Of a stretch of 64,000 nucleotides of DNA, positions 27,927-36,751 are shown one piece after another. Source of the DNA: Providencia rettgeri. GTDB taxonomy: Bacteria; Pseudomonadota; Gammaproteobacteria; Enterobacterales; Enterobacteriaceae. Location of the stretch: assembly GCF_013702265.1 (NCBI RefSeq), contig NZ_CP059348.1:3348001-3412000 (forward strand). Direction: 5' to 3'. Positions within the stretch are counted from its first letter, which is position 1. Each line of letters begins with the position of its first letter. Made by a program: the position numbers and the translations under genes. The notes under the pieces were generated by a model. It worked only from the letters and a program-made list of their open reading frames with translations. It was not told the origin of the DNA and did no database searches.

Positions 27927-28667
27927 ATGAAGTTGTCACCAAATTTTTACCATGACCGTGTGTGCCTGAACGTCCTAGCAGGGAGCCATCAAAACGCAAA
28001 AGATATTTATGCCGCGGCGGAGAGTTTTGTGGTTGTTGGAGTGTTATCCAAGAATTACCCTGATCTTGAAAGTGCCATTGCGGATATGAAGGTGTACGCC
28101 AAAGAAGTGGATAATGCGTTGTCTGTTGGTTTAGGTGCCGGCGACCCTAAGCAGTCCACCATGGTGTCTCTGATTTCAAAAGAAGTTCAACCTCAGCATG
28201 TGAATCAAGTGTTTACGGGCGCACCGATTAGCCGCGCGCTACTGGGTCAGAATGAAACGTTTGTGAATGCGTTGATTTCCCCAACGGGTACAGTGGGAAT
28301 GGTGAAAATTTCAACAGGCCCATTAAGTGCTCAAGCGCCCGATGGTATCGTGCCGATTGAAACCGCCATTATGATGCTCAAAGATATGGGCGCAGATTCT
28401 GTGAAGTTCTTTAATATGCAGGGCTTGAAGTACATTGAGGAATACAAAGCTATCGTAGAAGCTTGCGCGAAGTTTGATTTTTCTTTAGAGCCAACGGGCG
28501 GTATTGATTTAGAAAATTTCGCCGAGATCCTGCAAATCGCCCTCGACGCTGGCGTGAAGAAAATCATCCCGCATATTTACAGTTCTATTATCGACAAAAC
28601 TACTGGTGATACCCGCCCAGAGGATGTCCGCCAATTGCTAAACATGGTTAAAAACGCGGTAAATTGA
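27927..28667 (+). CDS. KDGP aldolase (DgaF-like)
   Basis: A 246-residue TIM-barrel aldolase, like DgaF (about 247). Characteristic stretches are NVLAGSHQNAKDIYAAAE, TGTVGMVKISTGP and GADSVKFF (Lys160, possible Schiff-base Lys). DgaF cleaves 2-keto-3-deoxy-6-phosphogluconate to pyruvate and glyceraldehyde 3-phosphate. It begins one base after the ammonia-lyase stop, completing the operon, and is followed by a terminator at 28749-28785. The pairing with a DgaE-like enzyme fits a route through a 2-keto-3-deoxy acid. Confidence 0.9.
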   Translation: MKLSPNFYHDRVCLNVLAGSHQNAKDIYAAAESFVVVGVLSKNYPDLESAIADMKVYAKEVDNALSVGLGAGDPKQSTMVSLISKEVQPQHVNQVFTGAPISRALLGQNETFVNALISPTGTVGMVKISTGPLSAQAPDGIVPIETAIMMLKDMGADSVKFFNMQGLKYIEEYKAIVEACAKFDFSLEPTGGIDLENFAEILQIALDAGVKKIIPHIYSSIIDKTTGDTRPEDVRQLLNMVKNAVN

Positions 28668-28748
28668 TGTGGTAATAAGCTGCACATAAGAAAATAAATA
28701 TTAGCGAGACGTTAAAGTACTTACCGCCATAACCATGACAAAGCAACC

Positions 28749-28785
28749 AATGCCTCACTCACTTTTGTGCCGTGGGGCATTTTTA
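28749..28785 (+). terminator. Terminator of the catabolic operon
   Basis: Stem AATGCCTCAC/GTGGGGCATT (28749-28758 and 28772-28781) with one T-G pair, followed by TTTTAGTTTTT. It lies between the aldolase and the convergent YccM-like gene. Confidence 0.8.
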
Positions 28786-28800
28786 GTTTTTAATTTTGAA

Positions 28801-29871
28801 TCAATGACCTATTCCTTTGGCATTCGGTATGATATGAAACCAGTAGTTATCCGGTACAGGGCTATCCCAAACACCTAGGTAAGCCGCAACCGCGATAGTG
28901 GCGAATAAAATACCTAGGGTCAAAATGGCCATCATCATTCCCGATAACGGAATTTGGCGTTTTTTAGTCGGCGCTTGTAATGAGAAAGTCAATGTTGACG
29001 CCACTGGACAAGATTCAACGCACGTCATGCATCCCGTACATTCTACTGTTCTGACATTGATTAATTGATCAACAGGAATACGTGATGGGCAATTTTTGGC
29101 ACATTTTCCGCAATCAATGCAGCTTTCTACATTACGACGAATTTTAACGGGTGAGAATAGAGAAAATATCCCTAGCAATGCACCATAAGGGCAGAGATAA
29201 CGACACCACGCGTTACGAATAAACAGGCTAGCGACGACAAGAACAGAAACCGTGATGAGTGAGGCGCTACTAATATAGCGAAAGAAATCCAGCATTTTGA
29301 CATCGATGATGATCCCATAAGGCGACATCATAAAGTATTGGATCATTTGCGCCGGCATGGAGAGCGAGATATAGAGGAAGAAAGCTAACAGTAGGTATTT
29401 TAATCCTCTTAAGGGAATATCGAGCCATTTAGGTACGTTGATTTGGAAACGAAACAGTTTCTGCCCTATTTTCCCGATATATTCCGATATTGTGCCTATC
29501 GGGCACAGCCACGAGCAAAAGGATTTTTTCAGCAGTAAGCTAATGATAATAAAAGAAACTAAGAGAAACATTGCTGCCGCATGGATGGGAGGCAATCCAC
29601 CCGTTTCAATGGTGTATTTTAAGTTCATTAACCCCGCTATAGGCAGCCAGCCTTCGATACCTCCCGGACGAGGAAGATGGAACGTCGCACCGCCCGTTTC
29701 GTAATAGCGCACCCAGTAATAGAAGGTAATGCCGATATAAATATTGATCGCCAAAAGCGTGATTTGCACGACTTTCCGCCATGTCGAGGCGTTGCGCCAA
29801 TCATTCCAAGGGAGTTTTCCGCCAACGGTTCCCGGACGACGTGGGTATCGTACTGAGGGTTTCTTTGCCAT
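28801..29871 (-). CDS. yccM: Membrane 4Fe-4S electron-transfer protein (YccM/NapH-like)
   Basis: A 356-residue inner-membrane protein with about five hydrophobic segments. It carries two CxxxC-type membrane motifs (FCSWLCPIG and WCRYLCPYG) of the NapH/CcoG/YccM group, and a cytoplasmic pair of 4Fe-4S clusters (CIDCGKCAKNCP and CTGCMTCVESCP). The length is near E. coli YccM (357). Family members pass electrons from quinol to periplasmic or cytoplasmic partners. No partner reductase is adjacent, so its electron donor and acceptor are unknown. It begins at ATG 29871 and is transcribed towards the catabolic operon, from which it is separated by a terminator. Confidence 0.85.
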   Translation of the reverse strand: MAKKPSVRYPRRPGTVGGKLPWNDWRNASTWRKVVQITLLAINIYIGITFYYWVRYYETGGATFHLPRPGGIEGWLPIAGLMNLKYTIETGGLPPIHAAAMFLLVSFIIISLLLKKSFCSWLCPIGTISEYIGKIGQKLFRFQINVPKWLDIPLRGLKYLLLAFFLYISLSMPAQMIQYFMMSPYGIIIDVKMLDFFRYISSASLITVSVLVVASLFIRNAWCRYLCPYGALLGIFSLFSPVKIRRNVESCIDCGKCAKNCPSRIPVDQLINVRTVECTGCMTCVESCPVASTLTFSLQAPTKKRQIPLSGMMMAILTLGILFATIAVAAYLGVWDSPVPDNYWFHIIPNAKGIGH

Positions 29872-30036
29872 GTCCGCCTATCTCTTTAACATGCATTTCA
29901 AATACCATTATTGTATTTAAGTCCCCAGCACTCGTATTGATTTGCATCACTGCCTTGCGATGTTGACGGTGGATATGGCGTGTTGATAGGAAGATAAGTA
30001 AATAGAAGGTAGTCAATGAAAAATAATAAACTCAGA

Positions 30037-30097
30037 TTTTTTCTAAATAATTTGAGTGAAGCTAACGCCGTTACACCACTAAATATGACGAAAAAAT
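30037..30097 (+). repeat. ERIC element remnant with internal deletion
   Basis: About 61 bases. It keeps the left end TTCTAAATAATTTGAG and the right end GTGAAGCTAACGCCGTTACACC...AATATGACG, but the central palindrome is missing. Confidence 0.75.
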
Positions 30098-30224
30098 TTT
30101 TTCTAAATAATTCGAGGTGTGCCAAGGCGGCAAAATGAGGAAATCCCTAGGAGCATACACAAGTATGTGACTAGGGTTGACGAGTGAAGCCAACGCAGTC
30201 ACAACTTGAAGTATGACGAAAAAA
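30098..30224 (+). repeat. ERIC element, full length
   Basis: About 127 bases with left TTCTAAATAATTCGAG, AGCATACACAAGTATGTGACT core, GTGAAGCCAACGCAGTCACAAC and end AGTATGACG. This is the copy closest to the enterobacterial ERIC consensus as I remember it. Confidence 0.9.
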
Positions 30225-30228
30225 AACA

Positions 30229-30348
30229 GCTCTAAATAGTTCGGCTTGTAGGTAGGCGGCAAACGAGGATATCCCTAGAAGCATACACAAGTATGTGACT
30301 AGGGTAGCTGAGAGTAGCCAACACCCCTACAGGTCGAAATATGACGAG
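30229..30348 (+). repeat. ERIC element, full length
   Basis: About 120 bases starting GCTCTAAATAGTTCGGC, containing the AGCATACACAAGTATGTGACT core, ending AATATGACGAG. It lies just before the rnpB terminator and is in the same orientation as the other two copies and the one at 18.7 kb. Confidence 0.88.
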
Positions 30349-30352
30349 TAAT

Positions 30353-30386
30353 AAAAAAGGTCTATAGCGAACGCTATAGACCTTTT
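30353..30386 (-). terminator. rnpB terminator
   Basis: A 15-bp stem (30355-30369 and 30372-30386) with a two-base centre, followed on the minus strand by a T-rich run (TTTTTTATTA). It lies directly after the 3' end of rnpB. Confidence 0.9.
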
Positions 30387-30394
30387 CTATTTAT

Positions 30395-30768
<374 letters not shown>

Positions 30769-30775
30769 GCGGCGA

Positions 30776-30804
30776 ATTATAGGCACTTTACACTAGCTTG
30801 TACA
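30776..30804 (-). promoter_or_regulatory. rnpB promoter
   Basis: Minus strand: -10 TATAAT (30776-30781), 17-base spacer, -35 TGTACA (30799-30804, 4 of 6). A GC-rich discriminator (CGCCGCG) before the RNA start is the hallmark of stable RNA promoters. Confidence 0.75.
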
Positions 30805-30851
30805 GACTCAATGACAGGCAAATTACGTCAAAACGGGCACTTGGACAAAAA

Positions 30852-31724
30852 TCACTCGCCGTCTTGCTGGTCTAGCATTAATTTGTAGAGCTGGTTTTTC
30901 TTCAGACCATAAATTTCTGCGGTGATCGCGGCCGCTTTTTTCGGTGGCAACTCTTTTTGCAGTAGACCCAACGTACGAATAACATCTGGCGTAATCGCCG
31001 ATTCATCCGTTTGTGGCTTATACCCTTCCACAATGAGTACCATTTCACCGCGATGACGGTTTTCGTCTTCTTTTACCCATTCAAGTAATTCACCAACTGG
31101 GCGCCCTTCAATCGACTCCCAGGTTTTGGTCAATTCACGGGCTAAAACTACTCGGCGCTCTGGCCCCCACACTTCCACCATGTCTGCTAAACTGTCTAAC
31201 AAGCGATGAGTGGATTCATAGAAAATAAGTGTTCGAGTCTCTTGTTCTAAGGATTGCAAAACATCTTTGCGTCCCTTAGTTTTTGCAGGTAAGAATCCTT
31301 CATAACAGAAACGGTCTGAAGGTAAACCCGCTGCGGACAAGGCGGTGATGGCCGCACAAGCGCCCGGTAATGGGACAACGCGGATCCCTGCTTCACGGCA
31401 GCGATTGACTAAGTGATAGCCAGGATCATTAATTAAAGGTGTACCTGCATCCGAGACTAATGCGATACTATCCCCTTGTTGAAGCTTGCTAATTAATTGA
31501 TCTGCTTTTTGCTGCTCGTTATGATCATGTAGCGCAAACATGCGCGCATTGATGGCAAAATTCTGTAAGAGAATGCCTGAGTGCCTTGTGTCTTCCGCAG
31601 CAATTAGGTCAACATGTTTAAGCACATCTAACGCGCGTTGCGTGATATCTCCCATGTTACCAATTGGGGTTGGCACGATGTACAGCGTAGATGCCATAAC
31701 CACTGCTTGATTAGGTTGATTCAT
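30852..31724 (-). CDS. rsmI: 16S rRNA C1402 2'-O-methyltransferase
   Basis: A 290-residue methyltransferase of the tetrapyrrole-methylase fold. Visible blocks are [26 protein letters not shown] and [15 protein letters not shown], which bind SAM, and [20 protein letters not shown], all as in E. coli RsmI. It methylates the 2'-OH of C1402 in 16S rRNA, working with RsmH in the same site. It is divergent from lpoA, as in E. coli. The C-terminal HTH-like region ([28 protein letters not shown]) is intact. Confidence 0.96.
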   Translation of the reverse strand: MNQPNQAVVMASTLYIVPTPIGNMGDITQRALDVLKHVDLIAAEDTRHSGILLQNFAINARMFALHDHNEQQKADQLISKLQQGDSIALVSDAGTPLINDPGYHLVNRCREAGIRVVPLPGACAAITALSAAGLPSDRFCYEGFLPAKTKGRKDVLQSLEQETRTLIFYESTHRLLDSLADMVEVWGPERRVVLARELTKTWESIEGRPVGELLEWVKEDENRHRGEMVLIVEGYKPQTDESAITPDVIRTLGLLQKELPPKKAAAITAEIYGLKKNQLYKLMLDQQDGE

Positions 31725-31785
31725 TGTTTCATCCGAATAGCCGGTTTAAAATTAAGCAATTGAAAAATACACCATTGGATACAGT

Positions 31786-33465
31786 ATGCGTCCTTCAATT
31801 TTTTTGCATTTGAAAAAAAGATTAATCTGCACTGCGATGTTGTCCACGTTGGCATTAACAGGGTGCCAAATCGAATCATCGACAACCTCGACAACAACCC
31901 AGCAGCCTAGCGTTTCTGATGCCAGCCATTACCAGTCCGTTATCGATGCCGCTCAAGGCAAACCATCAATGGATGTCCTGCGTGCTTTTATCAGCCAAGA
32001 ACCTCTGCTAACCGATCCCGCACAACATCAAGCGAATATTGATTCTCTGTGGCAGATGTTAACACAGATGAAGCCAGAACAGATTCAAGGAATCGAAGCT
32101 GACGAAAATATTCTACTGGGCTGGGTCGACCTTCTGGATATCTACCAAAATAATAAAGATGACCCAGAAGCACTACGTACTGGCATCGAAGACTGGAAAA
32201 CTCGCTACCCACATAATCCGGGCGCCAAAAATCTGCCAAGCGCATTAGTTCAAGGAACCGTCACCAAAGTCGGTGCTAATCCACGTATTGCGCTATTTTT
32301 ACCGATGAGCGGACAGGGGCAAGTCTTTGGTCAAGCCATCATGCAAGGCTTCCTTGATGCACAAAAAGGTTTACCTTCAGGCCCTGCATCTCAAGCTGCC
32401 GCAGCACCGACTGCGCCACAAAGCTCCGGTAATGATGTGCTAGACCAGATTTACCAAGAAGTAGCTGCGACGGTTAATGAAAATGCCAATTCTGAAGTTG
32501 CTGCATCCAGCGTGCGCATTGATGCAACGCCAACCAATACCCAAAGCGTTAAAGTCTTTGATACCCAAGGTAAAGCGATCCCTCAGTTAGTCGCTCAAGC
32601 CACTTCTGAAGGGTATAACTTAATTGTTGGACCTCTACTAAAATCAGAGGTGCAAGCTATTGCTCAAATGAATGCACCCGTCAATGTACTGGCACTGAAT
32701 GAATTAGACGCTAATCAATTACAGCCGCGTGCAAATTTATGTTATTTCTCTTTATCCCCTGAAGATGAAGCGAAAAATGCCGCTAACCAAATGAAATTAG
32801 ACGGTAAGCAGATGCCGTTAGTGTTAGTGCCTGCATCCCCATTTGGTGATCGCATCGCAAAAGCGTTTGCCGAAGAGTGGCAAGCAAAAGGCGGTGGCAC
32901 TGCACTGATGCAAACATTCGGTTCTACTGCATCTTTAAAAGAATCAATCAACCGTGGTCAAGGGATCCGCATGACGGGTACCCCGATCAGTGTCGATACC
33001 CAAGGGATGGCACCAACCAGTGGCGGTGTTGATGCGGTTTATATCGTGGCAACACGCGATGAATTAACCCTCGTCAAACCGATGATTGATATGGCAATCA
33101 GTTCCCGTCAACGCCCTGCTTTATATGCCAGTTCGCGCAGTAACCAAGGGAACTCAAATGCCGATTATCGTTTCGAAATGGAAGGCGTGAAATTCAGTGA
33201 AGTTCCATTACTTGCTGGTGCAAACAACAACTTACGCAAACAAGCTCAGGGCAAAGTGAATAACGATTATTCGCTGTTCCGCCTGTATGCGATGGGTATT
33301 GATGCATGGTCACTGGCGAATAACTACGATAACTTGCAGCAACACAGTGGCCAATTCCGTGTTAACGGTGCATCTGGTACGCTAAGTGTGCATGATAACT
33401 GTGTTATTTATCGTGAATTGCCGTGGCTGCAATTCAAGCAAGGGCAAGTAAAGCCTGCGCAATAA
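31786..33465 (+). CDS. lpoA: Outer membrane lipoprotein activator of PBP1a, shortened
   Basis: A 559-residue lipoprotein. The lipobox LALTGC puts the lipidated Cys at residue 27. The rest matches the C-terminal (periplasmic-binding-like) half of E. coli LpoA (RIALFLPMSGQGQVFGQAIMQGF, VGPLLKSEVQ, LALNELDANQ, EEWQAKGGGT, DAVYIVATRDELTLVKPMI). It activates the glycan polymerase PBP1a (MrcA) from the outer membrane. Compared with E. coli LpoA (678 residues, from memory) the N-terminal TPR-like domain lacks about 90 residues: the text jumps from the lipobox tail to ASHYQSVIDAAQGKPSMDVLRAF, which corresponds to about position 140 there. It is followed by yraN, diaA, dolP. Confidence 0.93.
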   Translation: MRPSIFLHLKKRLICTAMLSTLALTGCQIESSTTSTTTQQPSVSDASHYQSVIDAAQGKPSMDVLRAFISQEPLLTDPAQHQANIDSLWQMLTQMKPEQIQGIEADENILLGWVDLLDIYQNNKDDPEALRTGIEDWKTRYPHNPGAKNLPSALVQGTVTKVGANPRIALFLPMSGQGQVFGQAIMQGFLDAQKGLPSGPASQAAAAPTAPQSSGNDVLDQIYQEVAATVNENANSEVAASSVRIDATPTNTQSVKVFDTQGKAIPQLVAQATSEGYNLIVGPLLKSEVQAIAQMNAPVNVLALNELDANQLQPRANLCYFSLSPEDEAKNAANQMKLDGKQMPLVLVPASPFGDRIAKAFAEEWQAKGGGTALMQTFGSTASLKESINRGQGIRMTGTPISVDTQGMAPTSGGVDAVYIVATRDELTLVKPMIDMAISSRQRPALYASSRSNQGNSNADYRFEMEGVKFSEVPLLAGANNNLRKQAQGKVNNDYSLFRLYAMGIDAWSLANNYDNLQQHSGQFRVNGASGTLSVHDNCVIYRELPWLQFKQGQVKPAQ

Positions 33466-33513
33466 ATTAAACGAGGTCGCTTTATTGCTGCCTATTTTTC
33501 AGACAAGGATGTC

Positions 33514-33900
33514 ATGAAAACCATTAAAAAATCATTAAAATGGTTGACTGGTCGATATTACGAAAACCAAGCGCTCTCCTATTTAAAGCAGCAAGGGCTC
33601 GCTTTTGTCGCACGCAATGTTCGAAATCGTGCGGGAGAAATCGATTTGATCATGCGAGATAAATCAGGCTGGGTATTCGTAGAGGTTCGTTTTCGCAAGA
33701 ATAGTGATTACGGAGACGCACTTTTATCAGTAAACTGGCACAAACGCAGAAAAATATTGTCCACCGCACAATATTGGCTTGCTCAACGACAAGAAAGTTT
33801 TGAAACAACACCCTGCCGCTTTGATATCTGTGCAATCACCGGCAAGCAATTTCAGTGGATTCAAAACGCATTTAATCTTAGTGAACAGGAATATAAGTAA
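33514..33900 (+). CDS. yraN: YraN family endonuclease-fold protein (UPF0102)
   Basis: A 128-residue protein with the restriction-endonuclease-like UPF0102 core: ENQALSYLKQQGLAFVARNVRNRAGEIDLIM followed by VFVEVRFRK, giving the E..D/E..ExK-type nuclease residues. E. coli YraN has 131 residues. The function remains uncertain; a role in recombination or DNA processing has been suggested for the family. It starts 48 bases after lpoA and its stop abuts the diaA start. It is part of the lpoA-yraN-diaA-dolP operon. Confidence 0.9.
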   Translation: MKTIKKSLKWLTGRYYENQALSYLKQQGLAFVARNVRNRAGEIDLIMRDKSGWVFVEVRFRKNSDYGDALLSVNWHKRRKILSTAQYWLAQRQESFETTPCRFDICAITGKQFQWIQNAFNLSEQEYK

Positions 33901-34491
33901 GTGCTAGATAGAATAAAAGTTTGCTTTACTGAAAGCATCCAAACTCAAATTGCCGCAGCAGAAGCCCTGCCCGATGCAATTTCTCGTGCTGCTATGATGA
34001 TGGTGCAGTCACTGCTTAATGGTAATAAAATTTTGTGTTGTGGCAATGGCGCATCCGCAGCAACAGCACAGCGTTTTGCGGCGAGCATGATCCACCGTTT
34101 TGAAACCGAGCGCCCAAGTTTACCCGCCCTCGCGCTAAATACGGATAATACCGTGCTCACCGCGATTTCAGGAAGCAAGCAACCAACTGAAATTTATGCA
34201 AAACAAGTTCGAGCGCTAGGCCAGCATGGCGATGTATTAATGGCTATCTCAACCCATGGTAACAGTGCCGATATTATTAAAGCCGTAGAAGCTGCAGTAA
34301 CGCGCGATATGACTATTGTCGCACTTACTGGCTATGATGGTGGTGAGTTAGCGGGTCTTTTAGGGCCACAGGATGTTGAAATTCGCATTCCATCCCAGCA
34401 TAGTGTCAGAATTCAAGAGGTACACTTACTCACAGTGAATTGTCTGTGTGACCTTATCGATAACACGCTCTTTCCTCATCAGAACGACTAA
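33901..34491 (+). CDS. diaA: DnaA initiator-associating protein DiaA
   Basis: A 196-residue SIS-domain protein, start GTG 33901 directly after the yraN stop. The SIS core [23 protein letters not shown] and [20 protein letters not shown] is complete. It resembles E. coli DiaA through almost its whole length ([19 protein letters not shown]). The tetramer binds DnaA and stimulates its assembly on oriC. The very short gap implies translational coupling. Confidence 0.95.
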   Translation: MLDRIKVCFTESIQTQIAAAEALPDAISRAAMMMVQSLLNGNKILCCGNGASAATAQRFAASMIHRFETERPSLPALALNTDNTVLTAISGSKQPTEIYAKQVRALGQHGDVLMAISTHGNSADIIKAVEAAVTRDMTIVALTGYDGGELAGLLGPQDVEIRIPSQHSVRIQEVHLLTVNCLCDLIDNTLFPHQND

Positions 34492-34500
34492 GGAGACAAA

Positions 34501-35076
34501 ATGCGATTACTTCCGATTTTTGCCATAGTGTTTAGCGCGGTTCTTTTACAAGGCTGTATTGGTGCGGCTGTTGTGGGTACTGCCGCAGTAGCCACCAAAA
34601 GCGCTACAGACCCTCGTTCTGTTGGTCAACAAGTTGATGATGGCACATTAGAAGCCCGAGTCAGTGGTCAACTTAACAAAGACAAAGATATCACCAGTAA
34701 AGCCCGTATTATTGCAACGGCGTATAAAGGTAATGTCTTGTTAACTGGACAATCTCCCGATATGTCATGGGCAGATAAAGCCAAACAAATCGCCAGTAAC
34801 GTCGATGGTACAGAAAAAGTGTATAACGAGGTTCGACAAGGTCAGCCTGTTGATTTAGGTACCGCGTCAAAAGACACTTGGTTAACCACCAAAGTAAAAT
34901 CTAAGATTTTAGCCAGTGACGAAGTGAAGTCCGGCAGCGTTAAAGTCATCACTGAGAATGGTGAAGTCTTCTTATTAGGAGTCCTTACTCAGCAAGAAGG
35001 TGCTGCGGCGGCAAAAATTGCCAGTGAAACGGATGGCGTTCGTCGCGTAACGACGGCATTTACTTATCTCAATTGA
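34501..35076 (+). CDS. dolP: Outer membrane lipoprotein DolP (two BON domains)
   Basis: A 191-residue lipoprotein. The lipobox LLQGC gives a lipidated Cys at residue 19. Two BON domains follow (about residues 45-115 and 120-190), with ARIIATAYKGNVLLTGQ and KVITENGEVFLLGVL segments. It resembles E. coli DolP (YraP, 191 residues), which maintains outer-membrane integrity and affects BAM function, and in E. coli is under sigma-E. It is the last gene of the lpoA operon, 9 bases after diaA, ending in a terminator at 35109. Confidence 0.95.
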   Translation: MRLLPIFAIVFSAVLLQGCIGAAVVGTAAVATKSATDPRSVGQQVDDGTLEARVSGQLNKDKDITSKARIIATAYKGNVLLTGQSPDMSWADKAKQIASNVDGTEKVYNEVRQGQPVDLGTASKDTWLTTKVKSKILASDEVKSGSVKVITENGEVFLLGVLTQQEGAAAAKIASETDGVRRVTTAFTYLN

Positions 35077-35108
35077 TTATAATTAGTAACCTATTGTTAC
35101 AAAGAGCC

Positions 35109-35138
35109 AAGCCATGAAGTCAAATTCATGGCTTTTTT
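35109..35138 (+). terminator. Terminator of dolP operon
   Basis: Stem AAGCCATGAA/TTCATGGCTT (35109-35118 and 35125-35134) and TTTTTTC. It ends just before the stop of the convergent mtgA. Confidence 0.9.
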
Positions 35139-35139
35139 C

Positions 35140-35862
35140 TTATTCCTCACCTATACCGTTATTTTTCAGATAATTCCTATCTCCTAATAAGCTCATCTGA
35201 TTAAGTATCCACGCCTGCCTTTTCAAAACATATGAAGATGGATTTTTCACATGGAATCGATGAGGATTAGGTAAAACAGCTGCTAAAAGTGCAGCTTCCT
35301 GCCTGGAAAGCTTGCTGGCAGGTTTATTAAAGAATTTATTTGAAGCCTCTTCAACGCCAAAAACCCCCTCTCCAAACTCTGCAATATTAAGATAAACAGT
35401 AATGATCCGAGTTTTTGACCACATCAACTCCATAATTGGTGTCATTGCTGTCTCAAGCCCTTTTCTTACCCAGCTTCTTCCATCCCATAACCATAAGTTT
35501 TTTACCGTTTGCTGAGAGATTGTTGATGCCCCTCTAACTGTCTGTTTATTACTCGAATTATGTTTATATGCTCGCTCAATTGCATCAAGATCAAATCCCC
35601 AATGATGAGGAAAATTTTGATCTTCAGAAGCAATGACAGCGAGATAAAGATAGGGAGAAATCTGTTTTTCACTCACCCAAGTCGAATGAGAAACATAAGA
35701 AAAATTAAAGTTTACCCATGCAGAGAGCTGCCTTTCGACCATCACTGCAGAAAAGGGAACAGGGATAAATTTGAAGATCACAACCGACACTAGCCAGAGG
35801 GCAAGTAATGAAAGTGTGATCTTCTTTAACCAATACCACAAGCGAGAAACAAACTTTTGCAT
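35140..35862 (-). CDS. mtgA: Monofunctional biosynthetic peptidoglycan transglycosylase
   Basis: A 240-residue glycosyltransferase (GT51). An N-terminal transmembrane anchor ([15 protein letters not shown]) is followed by the catalytic motif [17 protein letters not shown] (with the essential Glu) and [17 protein letters not shown], and ends with [16 protein letters not shown]. It polymerises lipid II glycan strands at the inner membrane. It is separated from elbB by 8 bases on the minus strand, as in E. coli, so the two are probably co-transcribed. Confidence 0.95.
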   Translation of the reverse strand: MQKFVSRLWYWLKKITLSLLALWLVSVVIFKFIPVPFSAVMVERQLSAWVNFNFSYVSHSTWVSEKQISPYLYLAVIASEDQNFPHHWGFDLDAIERAYKHNSSNKQTVRGASTISQQTVKNLWLWDGRSWVRKGLETAMTPIMELMWSKTRIITVYLNIAEFGEGVFGVEEASNKFFNKPASKLSRQEAALLAAVLPNPHRFHVKNPSSYVLKRQAWILNQMSLLGDRNYLKNNGIGEE

Positions 35863-35870
35863 TGAGTTAA

Positions 35871-36521
35871 TTACGCCATTTCTAATACTTTCTCAACCAA
35901 CTTATTGATACCTATATTTGCCTCAGCAATGGATTGAGCCAGCATATAAGCAGGTGTTGTAACAACTTTGTTATATTCATCAACCACAATGTTATCAACC
36001 GTGCAAACAACATGCTGCCCACCCATCTTTTCAATTTGGGCAATCGTTTCAGTATCATTGCCAATCGTCAATTTCACTGATATATTTAACATCTTCGGTA
36101 GCATGACAGGAGCAATACACATCAGCCCTAGCGGCTTTTTCTGATGGTGCATTGCCTGTACTAAACTTAATAGTTGTTTATTAATTTCACATTCGCTTCC
36201 TTTTACCGCAAAATCGCATAAATTTTTTGCCACACCAAAACCACCAGGAATTATAAGGGCATCTAGCTTAGAGGCATCTGCTGATGACAAAGGCGCTATT
36301 TTCCCACGAGAAATACGTGCAGACTCTTCCATTTGGTTACGCTTTTCTGTTTTTAACTCACCATTAATATGATTAATTACAGTAGCTTGATATTCATCTG
36401 GTGCATAAAAGTGAACTTCTGCGTTATTTTTACTTAAAGCAAGCATAGTTAATACTGATTCATGGATCTCGCTTCCATCAAAAACACCACAGCCACTTAA
36501 AATTACCGCAATTGATTTCAT
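35871..36521 (-). CDS. elbB: Isoprenoid biosynthesis-associated glyoxalase-like protein ElbB
   Basis: A 216-residue protein of the DJ-1/PfpI superfamily with the glutamine-amidotransferase-like fold. Motifs are [29 protein letters not shown] and [14 protein letters not shown] with the nucleophile Cys (MCIAP). It resembles E. coli ElbB (217 residues), which has weak glyoxalase III-type activity. I use the ATG ending at 36521, preceded by AAAGGA; the longer frame to 36569 has no homology support. mtgA follows downstream. Confidence 0.93.
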   Translation of the reverse strand: MKSIAVILSGCGVFDGSEIHESVLTMLALSKNNAEVHFYAPDEYQATVINHINGELKTEKRNQMEESARISRGKIAPLSSADASKLDALIIPGGFGVAKNLCDFAVKGSECEINKQLLSLVQAMHHQKKPLGLMCIAPVMLPKMLNISVKLTIGNDTETIAQIEKMGGQHVVCTVDNIVVDEYNKVVTTPAYMLAQSIAEANIGINKLVEKVLEMA

Positions 36522-36751
36522 ATCTTCGTCCTTTTGTAGTAAATTACTCCCCAGAGCGAAAGCAGACAAACATCAATCTTCATCACAGATTTTAATGAAT
36601 CTTGTAACAGGTTCGATAAATTTTGGTATCTTGATAACGTCTGAGTCGTGACAAATGTATTTTAATGATTCGCCTAAGATAAAAATTATAAGCGAATCAA
36701 TGATTTCCCTGGTGTTGGCGCAGTATTCGCGCACCCCAACTTAGGTTGGGG

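Larger units (their letters stand above)
29872..30394. other. Intergenic region with ERIC array between yccM and rnpB
   Basis: 523 bases without a gene. The left part (to about 30035) is the yccM leader. It is followed by three ERIC-type elements in tandem and then the rnpB terminator. Confidence 0.7.
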
